Source: Miscanthus floridulus
Taxonomy: Eukaryota > Streptophyta > Magnoliopsida > Poales > Poaceae
Assembly (NCBI RefSeq): GCF_019320115.1
Contig: NC_089586.1
Span: forward strand, 1,178,001-1,242,000
DNA length: 64,000 bases
Direction of reading: 5' to 3'
Positions 45,713 to 56,080 of this stretch are shown here, piece after piece. The stretch's first letter is position 1, and the number at the start of each line of letters is the position of its first letter. Under the pieces are notes generated by a model that was given only the letters and a program-made list of their open reading frames with translations, searched no databases and was not told the DNA's origin. The translations under genes were made by a program, and so were the position numbers.

Positions 45713-46205
45713 AACCCCGAATGCGACCCTAGGTGCCCGGATCTCCTCTCCTGAAGCTTCCTCGAGGTAATAATCCCTCTCCTCCTCCAATCTATCCGCG
45801 TAGATGTGCCTGCATTGTCTCTAATCATGTGGAATCATGGGTGTATGGTGTTTTGGTATATGTGTACTTGCATTTGCAAAATGTATGGCTTAGGTTAATT
45901 GAGTGCATTGTTGTTTAACTGTTTTATGTGCTGAACATGTTAGGTTAGTTTAGTTTCTAGTTATTTTGGTCATTAGGGTTCTTTGTTTATTGTAGGTGTC
46001 ATTAGGGTTAGTTATTTGTTGGTCATTAGGGTTAGTATGTATTTTAGTTATTTGTTGGTCATTAGATTTCAATTTTTTATGACTAGAAATGATTATGTTG
46101 TTGGGGTTAAAAATGATGAAATGATATATTTTAGTTTCTACTTATTGGATTGAAACTCGCATGATATATTAATATGTGACACTACTTGTTGTGTGATGGC
46201 TGTAG
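45713..46205 (+). promoter_or_regulatory. Transposase 5' leader with intron
   Basis: A splice donor CTCGAG|GTAATA at 45766/45767 and an acceptor GGCTGTAG ending at 46205, directly before the ATG, predict a 5'-UTR intron of about 440 bp. No coding frame is required here. The right-hand GRF gene has an equivalent arrangement. Confidence 0.5.
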
Positions 46206-48786
46206 ATGGATAAATTAGTGAGGTTGCATCATGGAGGCCGTATTGTTAGGACAAGAGATGATAGTTTGGAATTTCTGAACATGTGTGAGGAGTTGTTGAT
46301 TTTTTCTGAAACACCATCTTTGACCCAGTTAGTGGAGCGAGTGAAGGTTAAGTTAGTCTGGAATGAAGGAGACGTGCATGTTCAGTTTGAAGGTGTCATA
46401 CATGTTGGGTCGTCGAAGGGTCCTCGGATCAAGCGGTTGCTCAAAATTACAAGCGAGTCTGAATGGAATGATTACAAAGCAGTTGTATTAGCCTTAGAAG
46501 TGCGATCTTTGGATTTAGTAGTAAGTAAGGAGTTCGGCTTAGGAAATGATAACTTCGAAGCATGCCCATCTTCCCCCGCTCACATAGGTTATGGTCCTTT
46601 GTCTAAAGAAGAAATACTTGTCACACAACTAGGCTATGATGGTGGTGAAGTGTTTGGATCGCTCAAGCGTGATGGAGGTTGGTTTGAGGGCGGTGGAGAT
46701 GAGGAGGAGAATGCGGTTGCCGATGGTGAGGGCAATTATGATAGTGATGAAGAGGATGATGATTATGTAATTGGTAATGCAGAAGAAGGTTTGGACGACG
46801 CTAGCGGAGACTTTTCTATTGAGGATGAGCTTAGCGACGAAGATGATCTTAGTGGTGAAGAAGACTTTGGTGATGCTAGGGCTACGAACCGTTTTGACAT
46901 GGAGATAGCTGGAGATGATGAATCCTTCGTAGAGGAGATAGCCGAAGACTCTGATGACGATCACCCTGTTGGTCGTCTCAATTTTAGGAAAATAGAGATA
47001 TTATCTAGGGTCTTGCCTTAGAGAGATCCATTAGTTGGTGATTTCGAGGACCTTAGCCATGGTCACAGGGCAGTAGCTGATGGTGGACCAAGTGATACAA
47101 CAGTGCCTGATGTTAGCGGTTGCCTCATCATACGGAAGGGCATATTGTTTGATACCATGGATAAATTGAAAACATGGTTGCAAGAGTACTCCATTATACA
47201 CAACCAACCTTTTAGGGTCATCAATTCATTCAAGGAGAAGAGGTACACTGTTGCTTGTGAAGAACAACAGTGTGGTTGGAGAGTATGTGCTAGGAAGACG
47301 AAGGCAGGCAAATGGAAGATTACCTCAATGAAGCAACCACATGTTTGTGCCACTGCTGAGGCAGAAGAGAACCATCTACAGCTCAATTCTAGGTTCACTG
47401 CAAGGCAGTTATGCCCCGTGGTGAAGCATATGCCAACCATTACGGTATCTGCGTTGGTTGAGATCATCTTCTAACGGTACAATTACTATGTCAAGTATGG
47501 AAAAGTATGGAGGGCAAAGCAGCGTGCACTAGAAATAATATTTAGAAATTAGGAAGAAGCTTATGAGCGCCTCCCTATAATGTTGAACGCAATGAGGGCT
47601 GTAAATCCTGGGATGCACTTCGAGTATTTACCTAAGGAGGGTGAAACAAGGAATAGTAGCCAGGTATTTGGAAGGGCCTTTTGGGCGTTCGGGCAGAGCA
47701 TCGAAGCATTCAAGCATTGTAGGCCCGTCGTCTCAATTGACGGGACCTTTCTTATAGAGAAATTTGAAGGCACAATGCTTGTTTGTATTGGGACAGATGC
47801 AGAAGACCAGCTTGTGCCATTGGCCTTTGCGATTGTTCGGAAGGAGGACACAGATAGTTGGTGTTGGTTTCTCAGGCTAGTAAGACAAGTGGTAATTGGT
47901 CTGGGACATGATATTTGTGTGATATCCGATAGGCATGCTAGCATTCTAAATATCGTAGAACAAGAGATTTCTGGTTATAAGGCGTGATCACACAAAGGAT
48001 AACTTCAAATTATTTGAGAAGGTTTGCAGGCAGCAAGAGGTTCAATTATTCAAAGATAAGCTAGATGCCCTGAAGTTAGCCACAAATGTTGATGGTAGGC
48101 AATTCTTGAGCGAGTTGATGGCGTTGAAGGATAAGTGATCACTTGCATATGACACTAGAGGTTGGAGATGGGGCTTCATGACTAGTAACATGGCAGAGAT
48201 GTTCAATAGCCTTCTAAGAGGTTGTCGTGGTCTGCCTGTGACTGCTATTGCCTCATTAACCTTCTATAAGTTAAATGTTTGGTTTGCTTCGAGGAAGAAG
48301 CATGCGAGGTCTCTATGGACAGCAGGCAAAGCTTGGCCACTTTTAGCATCTCAGGAACTAGCTTTCTCAAAGAAAAAGTCTAAACGATAGAAGGGTTCAT
48401 GTTTCGATCCGATAAACCATGGATATGAGATTCTAGAGGGTGGTGGAACTAACATTGGTGGTGAAGACCGGGGTGCTCAAAAACATAAAGTAGTGATCAA
48501 TGAGAACAAGTGTACATGTGGAAAACCGACCATATACCATAGGCCTTGCTCCCACATGATTACAGCCTGTCGCCTTAGGCGTGTTGATGCTGAGGTCCCT
48601 CCCCGTATGGCCGCGGAGTTCTCTTTGAGGAACCTAATGAGCACCTGGAATCCTCGGTTCGAGCCATTTCTTGATGAGAGTCAATGGCCTACTTATGATG
48701 GCCCCAAGTATGTGGCTGATTTTGGTTTACTCTGGAAGAGTAGAGGACCTAGGCGGCGGAAGCGGTTCAGGATGGACATGGATTGA
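46206..48786 (+). pseudogene. MURA-type MULE transposase, broken
   Basis: This is the transposase that would cut the element at its TIRs in the nucleus. In order: an N-terminal region (46206-47020) with an acidic stretch, a MuDR-type DNA-binding domain (47160-47380; CEEQQCGWRVCARK...QPHVC), the MULE catalytic domain (47690-48200), a SWIM zinc finger (CTCGKPTIYHRPCSH, 48511-48555) and a basic tail. The DDE residues remain: Asp in SIDGTF (47738), Asp in ISDRHA (47928) and Glu in NMAEMFN (48196). It is broken by TAG at 47019 and 47550, TAA at 47472, a frame change with probable deletion near 47985, TGA at about 48136 and TAG at 48388. A later CSGCHKTGHNKRKY knuckle (48851-48900) has Tyr for its last Cys. 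Confidence 0.9.
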
Positions 48787-49058
48787 GCCACAAAAGGTAG
48801 ATCAACCACGAGTAAGGTTGTGACATATTTTGTAGAGGACACCTAAAAGAGTCGTTGCTCTGGTTGCCATAAGACGGGCCACAATAAGAGAAAATATCCT
48901 GAACTACTTAGACAACAGGTATCCACCAAGCTAGCTACTTGAATTGCTTTGTGTAATAGTGCATTGGTTTACTTTTGTTTTTTTATTGTTATGTTACTTC
49001 GTACCACATATACATGCTTTAACTTATACTAATGCTTTGGCATTCCTTATGTTGCAGG

Positions 49059-51569
49059 ATGGATCGGTTCCCCCTTCTTGATCCAAGGTTCGATGAGCAC
49101 CACCAGGCTCGGAGGATCCAGAACGGAGAGGTATATTCAATAATTCGTATGAAACAGTGCATTATTCATCTTTTGCTCTATAGTCCATGCTCTTTATAAA
49201 GTGACATGAACCAATACTTTTTCATGCTTGTCTTTTTTATAGGTTTTGAATGTGCTAAGGCCAATGACACATGAGGCCTCTACGACCATGGTCTACGACG
49301 AGAGGTACATGCCCCTCCTGAAGCTGGCGAACCTTGCTATCGTTGCTTGTGTTTGTTGTCGAGGCATGCCACCTTTCAACCCAGCGATGTTGATGGCGTT
49401 GATAGATCGGTGGCGTCCAGAGACACACAACTTTCACCTACCGTGCGGGGAGATGACGGTCACTCTCGAGGATGTTGCCATGATCCTTGGAGTCAAAATC
49501 CAAGGATTCCTAGTGACAGGAGACACGGAGTCTGAAGGATGGCAGCAACGGGTTGAGCACTTCTTGGGACATCCCCTAGCGGTAGTTGAGGCTAGCAAGA
49601 AATGGCGCAGCAGTGGGGTGTCCCTAAGGTGGCTTCGTCAGTAGTTTCAGGAGTGCCCACCCAACATAGACGCCTAGACCATGACATACTACTGTCGAGC
49701 CTACGTCCTGCACATGTTTGGTACGGTTCTCTTCCCTGACGGCACTAGAGACACGGCGTCCTGGATGTACATCCTGTGCCTTTGGAACTAGGAGGATGCT
49801 GACAATAGGAGTTGGGGCTCGGCTATACTTGGCTTCCTGTACCATTAGCTTTGCAAGGCTTGCCGCCGTCCTGGAGGCACGCACGCTACAATGTCAGGGT
49901 ACATCACACTGTTCTAGGTAATAAAGCAAAGTTGTACAAGTTTCCACTATAATTCAATGTTTTTTCTTAACAAAAGTGATTAACATGCAAGTTTCCACTC
50001 TTTTTTGTAGATTTGGATGTGGGAGAGGCTTCTAGTTCAGAGACCGCATCAGCTTGATCCCCCACAACCTTGGTTTCCTTAAGGAGACGCAGTTGTCGCC
50101 CCTACCGTGGCACACCTCTACGAGCGAGCCCATGGAACTTACCACGTGTCACGCCACGCGTACATCAGCTTCACCAACGAGCTGGACACCCTTTTGCCAC
50201 ATCATGTAAGTTTCCCACCCTTTTGGCCTAATTGAGGATATGTGCACAAATTGAGCGTCGACTAGTTGATGACGACGTTGTGTACAGGTTGAATGGCGCC
50301 CATATCGACGGAGGCAAGTCATGGATCTCAACTTGAGCTCCTTGTGCACGGCAGACGAGGACGTCTGGACGATGAGGACCCCCCCTTGTTTGTTTCTATG
50401 CAGTGAAGTACCATCTCCCTCACCGTGTAGCATGATAGTTTGGTAGGCTGTAGCCTTCTCCACCCGAGGATTTCTCCACTGGTTGGCAGCTCCACAAGTA
50501 CATAACATGCAATATTTTGTTCGTTTCACATGAATGAATCATTGAGTAGGCCTTCATATTGCTGCTATGGTGTAAAATTTGCAGGTTCAGCAGACAAAAA
50601 AGAAGAATATCACCAACTGGCAGCTGGAGCACCAGCGCTACATTGATGAGTGGATGTTGATGGAGCAGAACAACATGGGCATCCACGCCATCCATCGTGA
50701 CAAGGCATTCGATGATTACCTTGTTTGGCTTGGTCAATGAACAAGGCTTCAATTGAGGCCCGCTTGGACAGAGCAAGACATTGCTGACATTGCGAGCGAG
50801 GATGAGGGCAACAACCCATATGACCAAGCTACCCAAGAAGGCAGGCAAGTTGAGATCACCCCTACGTTAGCCAGAGCTATAAGTGATACAACTATTTCCA
50901 TATCTGAGGTCTTTACTGTGATGGAGACTTAAATTCTTGTTTTTGTTGCATAGAGCACGAAGATAATGAGGACAGTGGCTGAGCAAGGAAGGGCATTGAT
51001 GATTCCTATGGGTGATCCTGATGAGGCCTCCATGTTACGATAGCACATTCAGGTAGTCTCCTGTCATTCAGTTGATGTTACATCTTTATATAGTTTTGCG
51101 GCCAACCCCACTTACTAATAGTGCTTTCAAAATGCAGCGTGCCATGCATCGCCTCTGAAAGGTAGCTGCATGCCTTAGATGTAGACGTGCCCCGGATGTG
51201 GTAGTCCCATAACAGCTTGGTGCTGGACCTTCTACTGCACATGTTGGAGGGACTTCATCTTCACATGGTGCACATGTTGGCGGGACTTCTTCTTCACATG
51301 GTGCAGCAACTAGTGCAGTGGGTGGTCAAGGACATGGTCCTTATGATGATGAAGGAGAACACCAGGGAGAAGATGATGAAGGACAGGGAGAGTACTATGA
51401 GCATGAGTATGATGAGATTGGCATGTCCTACCTTGAAGATGCACCCCAAGGAACTCAAGGCCCCTCCAGTTCTAGACGTCCACAGAGGACGCTCAGACCA
51501 GTGGACAGGTACACTCCAGGTACCTATCCGTTTGGGAGGGGAAAGCGTTACGCTCGTCGTCCACATTAA
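49059..51569 (+). pseudogene. Plant mobile domain (PMD) gene of MULE
   Basis: This is a second plus-strand gene of the element. Exon 1 (49059-49130) encodes MDRFPLLDPRFDEHHQARRI. Exon 2 begins at 49243 and encodes the PMD core (PF10536): RGMPPFNPAMLMALIDRWRPETHNFHLPCGEMTVTLEDVAMILG. It ends near 49916 with TAG where a Gln codon is expected, followed by a GTAATA donor. Further exons at about 50012-50205 (WMWERLLVQRPHQLDPP), 50289-50450 (VEWRPYRRRQVMD) and 50584-50930, then a Gly/Ser/Glu-rich tail that includes a repeated AHVGGTSSSHG and ends RYARRPH. PMD proteins of the MAIN/MAIL family act in silencing and meristem upkeep; transposon copies are common and their role is unknown. Several TAG codons and a frame change at about 50380 disable it. 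Confidence 0.8.
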
Positions 51570-52079
51570 GGTACATCTTTTGATATGGTAATCATGATAC
51601 TTGACTCAGATTTTAGCAAACACCAAATAGCTATGTGAAGGTAGTCTCATTAATGGTTTCTAACTTAGCTCAATATCCGCTAAAAGTTGTGAAAATGGAC
51701 TACTGTAAGAAAAAAGAGAGACAAGGAGAAAATGATGGAGCATTAGACAAGGAGCGAGCTAAAAGATCCAAAGACTTCATATGCTTCTTTTGTGCATGGA
51801 CTATGTATGCATTGGACCTTATGTAATGCACTATGTATGGACCTTGTACTATGTTTGGACTATGTTGGATGATTGATGAAGCATATGTATGGACTATGTA
51901 TGGATGTTGAATGTGTTGGACTATGTTGGATGTTGAATGTGTTGGACCTTATGTATGTATGGATGTTGAATGAATGTGTATGTTGGTGTGGTCATTTGTT
52001 ATGTGAAATTCTATATGCTCATGTATTCTGTGTATTATGTGTTATGTGTATGCTCAGTTCATTATTTTTTGGTGAACCC
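51570..52079. other. Non-coding spacer with TATGGA/TGTTGGA runs
   Basis: No gene. From 51800 to 52000 the sequence is a loose repetition of GGACTATGTATGGATGTTGAATGTGTTG-type words. Confidence 0.5.
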
Positions 52080-52545
52080 AGGAGCTTGGCGTCAATTGAA
52101 CACACGTCGAGGGTGGGCACCTCGGCGTTTAGTCAATTGACGCCGACCCCTGGTGCATACTGGAATCCTTTGCCTTGAAGCGACGAGGTGCCCAAGCTCG
52201 GCGTTCCGTAAATTGATGCTGAGCCGTTAATCTCGGCGTGAAAATATTAAACGCCGAGGTAGGCATGTGGGCTAACCCGACGACGCCCGTGGCCCAAATG
52301 TCAGCGTGGCTCGACTCAACGCCTAGCTGTCCGATCTCGGCATGGGCCAACTCAGCGCTGAGGTTCAGCCCAAACCTAGCGTGGGCCGTGGTGATCCAAA
52401 CCCTAGGGTTGGCGTGGGCTGACTCGACGCCGAGCCTCAGCCCAACACTTCACGTAAACGGCCGAGCCAAACCCTAGGGTTGGCATGGGCCGAATCAAAC
52501 GCCATGGTCTACCTCAGCGTCGACCGACTTGACGCCGAGCCTATA
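52080..52545. repeat. Central TIR-like array of CTCGGCGT / GACGCCGAG words
   Basis: More than a dozen copies, many degenerate, of CTCGGCGT and its inverse ACGCCGAG occur in 466 bp, usually in opposed pairs 10-25 bp apart. The same vocabulary fills both TIRs, yet the stretch lies about 3.4 kb from the nearest end, between the plus-strand and minus-strand gene sets. Confidence 0.75.
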
Positions 52546-52858
52546 AATCATAAAAAAGAAAGAATAAAGTATTAAAGACAGAGGTCTTCTAAACCTTTGG
52601 TATAGGTTGAAATCCTATTTGCATGATTCAAATGAAAAATCTTTCTCAATGATTCTCTTCTACTAACACGAGTTATACTAATAAGAGTAGACATGCTATA
52701 TTTATGTTTGTTCCTGTAGGAAAAACCGAAGGTTGGTTTGATTTCAATCCCCTATTTTTACTGAGAGAGTCAAATCTTTTTTTCAGTTTGGAAATCAACC
52801 ATAGTACATGAAACTTAGAGATAGGTAAACTGCAATTTATGAAATAGCGAATGCACAA

Positions 52859-53040
52859 CGATTACACTCACATCAAAACTAACAATGGCATGTCGCAAAC
52901 TAAACCTAGCATGCCTTAGGGGATTGAAAGAAACAAGTGATACAGACATTGCAAAGGTACTACGATTACACACTCACATGAAAACTAACAATGGCATGTT
53001 GCAAACTAAACCTAGCATGCCTTAGGAGATTGAAAAGAAC
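52859..53040. repeat. Tandem duplication, period 104 bp
   Basis: The block starting CGATTACACTCACAT at 52859 repeats from 52963 with a few changes; the core AACAATGGCATGTYGCAAAC and CTAAACCTAGCATGCC is shared. It lies just downstream of the stop codon of the minus-strand gene at 53088-53779. Confidence 0.8.
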
Positions 53041-53087
53041 AACTCATACAAGCATTCCACATTCGGATTGACTAACAAAGGTTGGTC

Positions 53088-53779
53088 CTAATAATGCTCC
53101 CACATATTGAACTGAGTTGCGTCTTCCCCATAGTATCCTCCAGTTGACGGCGGCGGTGGCGGTGGCGGTGGAGAAGGAGGCCCGTGCTTCTTATGGTATG
53201 GGCACTGGCAGTACGGATTATTGCATAGTGCCTCCTCTGCATCATTGCTGTTGTTGTCGTCCGACTTGTTCCTGTTACCACTTCTAGGGCCATACTCTAG
53301 GTCAAAGATGTGTCCCTATAGATATGTGATGTACTATTGATGGGGATAGATAGGAGGAGGGTCGACCCATCTAGTGAAGCCACAGTTATCTGGATAGCTT
53401 GAATCCTAAAAACCCATCTACCAATAAGTACTACTACAAACCAAATGCAAATCTAAAAAAGGAGAGAGTTCAAAGGAAATACAAATCCTCGCGGGCATCT
53501 GAAGAAACGACAGCCTCCACTGTCACAGTCGTTGTACATCTACACAACGCAATCCAAACCGTGGCGGCATTTTGGCCAATCTTTAATGTGCTTGTCGTAT
53601 GATCTAAGAGGTCTCTCATGGGTGAAGTCACTCTTCCTCTCCAAAGGAAATTTCTCTATTGGTTCTTCAAAACAATTAGGACCCAGAGAACCCTCCCACA
53701 CAATCAAAGGTCCTTTCCTCACCCCCTTTCCTCTCCCTCCGCCGAAACCCTTTCCACTCAAGGAACCTCCGCTCGACAT
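53088..53779 (-). pseudogene. GRF-type zinc-finger gene B of MULE, three stops
   Basis: A two-exon minus-strand gene, exon 1 53779-53483 and exon 2 53405-53088. It starts MSSGGSLSGKGFGGGRGKG, a Gly/Lys-rich N-terminus. The zinc finger has CRHGLDC and then RFFRCP, the GRF-type pattern (PF06839), found in several nucleic-acid-binding proteins. Exon 2 reads DNCGFTRWVDPPPIYPH, an acidic Asn/Asp stretch, a Cys-rich NNPYCQCPYHKKHG and a proline run, ending FNMWEHY. TAG after CVV (about 53541) and two further stops in exon 2 break it. A minus-strand TATA box (CTATATATAG, about 53836-53845) lies about 60 bp upstream. Confidence 0.7.
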
Positions 53780-53835
53780 TTGCTAAAACTAAACCAGAAA
53801 ACAAGTTGTGTGGATGTGGAGCAAGACATGGAGCA

Positions 53836-53845
53836 CTATATATAG
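53836..53845 (-). promoter_or_regulatory. TATA box for GRF gene B
   Basis: CTATATATAG is read on the minus strand about 57 bp before the ATG at 53779, implying a short leader. Confidence 0.55.
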
Positions 53846-54059
53846 AGATGAAGGCAGGTTCACCATGAATGCTACTTGACAAAAAACTTGTGTGCGTACT
53901 CATTTATTGAATCTGCAAAGGCTAGATGCTTCATCTAAAAAGCCTACAACCATGACTAGTCATTTCATCTGAAAAGGCTACACTTGTGTTTTGTCACTTC
54001 ATCTAAATGCAGTACATCACTCTGATATTAATTCATTGCATATACGGATACAACAGTAA

Positions 54060-54335
54060 ATGAATCTAGGCTTTTCAGTGAGTTTTCAAATAGACTTTTC
54101 ATTGACTGCAATAGTACTTGTAGCCCTTTTAGTGACTGCAACAACACAAGTAGCCTTTTCAGTGATACAAACAGTAGCACTACAGTCCTAGGATAGTTAA
54201 CAAAGTATAGGGCATAAGACCATCTGAAATAAAAGCATAGTGCATTACAACATAATAAAAAAAGTCCAGGAAATAAGTTCATCTGAAATAAAAGCAGAGT
54301 GCATTACAACATAGTAAAAAAAATCCAGGGCTACA
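54060..54335. repeat. Short tandem duplications downstream of GRF gene A
   Basis: CATCTGAAATAAAAGCATAGTGCATTACAACATA occurs at 54221 and again at 54280, a 59-bp period. To its left, three copies of a GCCTTTTCAGTGACTGCAA-type word occur at 54070-54175. The array sits in the likely 3' UTR of gene A. Confidence 0.7.
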
Positions 54336-54363
54336 CGACATCGCTCATGAATAAACCAAATAC

Positions 54364-55070
54364 CTACTGAGTGCAACGAGGCCATTTTCCCTTCCTCTGA
54401 GCATCGGGATTCTCCTCCATCGCTGCCTTCGCTCGGCGCACACGCTCAAGCTTCTTCTCCCTCTCCGCCCTGTACGCAGCAACATGCCTCCTTTCCTCCT
54501 CTTCCTTATGCTCCTTTTCTATAGCCTCCTGTCTGTGTCTCTGCTCAAACCTCTCCTTAACCTCCGCATCCCACTCCTTCAGGCCTTCTAGATGCTGCTT
54601 GTCCGACTCCTTGATCTCAGTGTCAATCCACTGCTCAAAGTCACACAGTGGTGGAACGGTCTGCAAGAAAAACAAATTGTTACAAAACAAATAAATAAGC
54701 AATACTTAATATCACAAGAAAATTAATTAACACACAATAAAAATTCCTCACAATCGATGCACGGCGCTGTTGCTTTGTAGGTTCCCATGCATAATTGGGA
54801 CACATCCAGTACCTCTGTTTATATGTTTCCTCATCTTCAGAGATGTCTACCTTGCAAGGATCACCACAAAAGCACATGGGTCGAGGAACACCTTCTAGGA
54901 GAGGCTTTAGGTCATAGGAATTTGCCCTCTGGCGACCATAGCTACAATTGAAAGAATTTAGTCATATTAACGGAGAACCAAACCTAAACCTAGGGTTTTC
55001 TATTTGTTGCACAAATAATGAATAAACATTAGGATTACCTTGGAATACGAGCTTTACCATGCCTTGGCAT
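54364..55070 (-). CDS. GRF-like zinc-finger protein A of MULE, intact
   Basis: A three-exon minus-strand gene: 55070-55039, 54941-54752, 54660-54364. All splice sites are GT-AG, phases agree and no stop intervenes, giving 172 residues. It starts MPRHGKARIP. A Cys-rich finger (CFCGDPCKVDI..., YWMCPNYAWEP) resembles the GRF type, and the second half is a highly charged Glu/Arg/Lys helix likely to be a coiled coil (from about FEQWIDTEIKESDKQ). It ends GKWPRCTQ. The 5' leader probably has its own intron (donor AAG|GTACTC at 55359/55358, acceptor TTAG ending at 55072). Transcription would start in the right TIR. Function is unknown; nucleic-acid binding is inferred from the finger. It is the only intact gene of this element. 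Confidence 0.7.
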
Positions 55071-55414
55071 CCTAACATTACGTAGAAAAAAAATCAATCC
55101 AAAGTACCTTGCAACGAATGTAAAGCTACTAACACTAAATCACCATACCTCCCAAATAAGCTTTTCATTACAAACCCTAAGCAAATTTAAATCCCAACAA
55201 ACACAAAATTTAACTCAATGATTATAAACCAGAACATATACAACAACAACAACAACCATACATTGCACGAATGACATGAACATGAACCAAACCTATAATG
55301 CCAAGTTAAAAAAAATACAAACAACCAAATCTAAATGGATGAAATGAAAGAGGAGTACCTTGGCAAAACGTCAAAACCCTCGATCTGGCCTCCCAAGAGC
55401 TAGATTTAGGATTT

Positions 55415-55897
55415 AGGGTTCGTGGGAAGAGAGAGGGAGTGGGAAATGGCCACCTGCTGGTTCTGAATGGAGGGAGGAGGAAGAAGGGGGCAGCGGCGCG
55501 GCCTCAATTGACCGAACCTCGGCGTTGAGTCAGGCCGCGCTAAGGTTAGCGTCTCGGCGTCAGCTGATCGCATGCCGACCTCTTGGCCCACGAAGCGTTG
55601 TTGGGCCACCTGGGCCGCACGCCGGATGGTGCCAAGAGCTCGGCGTGACTCCCCACTGCGCTGAAGTTAGGCCTGTTACGTTGGCTGACACGACGCCGAC
55701 GTACTGGGCCCCATGCGCCAGCCCTAGAGTCATCGGTGACGTGGCAAGGACTCGGCGTCGTGTCAGTCGACGCCGACCTTCATACCTTGGCGTGATTTCC
55801 TAAGACGCTTAAAAATGGTCTGTTTGTAGCAAAAGTTTCAGCAGGGGTCTTTTTGTAAAAAATATTTTAAAAAGGGACCAAAATGCAAAAAGTTCAT
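55415..55897 (-). repeat. Right terminal inverted repeat of MULE
   Basis: Reverse complement of the left TIR, with shared blocks such as CATCCGGCG, GGCCCAACAACGCTTCGT and GTCGACTGACACGACGCCGA. The inner edge carries the presumed promoter and first exon of GRF gene A. Confidence 0.9.
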
Positions 55898-55906
55898 TCC
55901 TCATCC
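55898..55906. repeat. Right 9-bp target duplication of MULE
   Basis: TCCTCATCC, identical to 45216-45224. Confidence 0.9.
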
Positions 55907-56080
55907 ACCTCCGCCTCCGCCTACGCAATCTTCTCATGGACATGAGCTGTCAGCTCGTCCTCCCACTACCGGAAGGGGCGCACCTCCATGGGCGGCAATT
56001 CCTCGACGGTGAAATTAAACGGACAACTGGAGCAAGGCGGTGTGGGCGCGGCCGAATCCATGTGCAAAGGCGGGGGATTA

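Larger units (their letters stand above)
45225..55897. mobile_element. Complete Mutator-like element (MULE), 10.67 kb
   Basis: The left end reads TATGAAATTTTTGCATTTTGG and the right end, in reverse complement, ATGAACTTTTTGCATTTTGG. Inverted repeats extend about 480 bp on each side with readable similarity throughout. A perfect 9-bp target duplication, the Mutator hallmark, flanks it. Inside are a MURA-type transposase and a plant-mobile-domain gene (plus strand), a TIR-like central array, and two GRF zinc-finger genes (minus strand). Because the transposase is broken, this copy could move only with help from another. Confidence 0.92.

Noticed and set aside
46629..46964. Ile-rich minus-strand frame
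   Set aside because: It is the complement of the acidic Asp/Glu-rich segment of the transposase.
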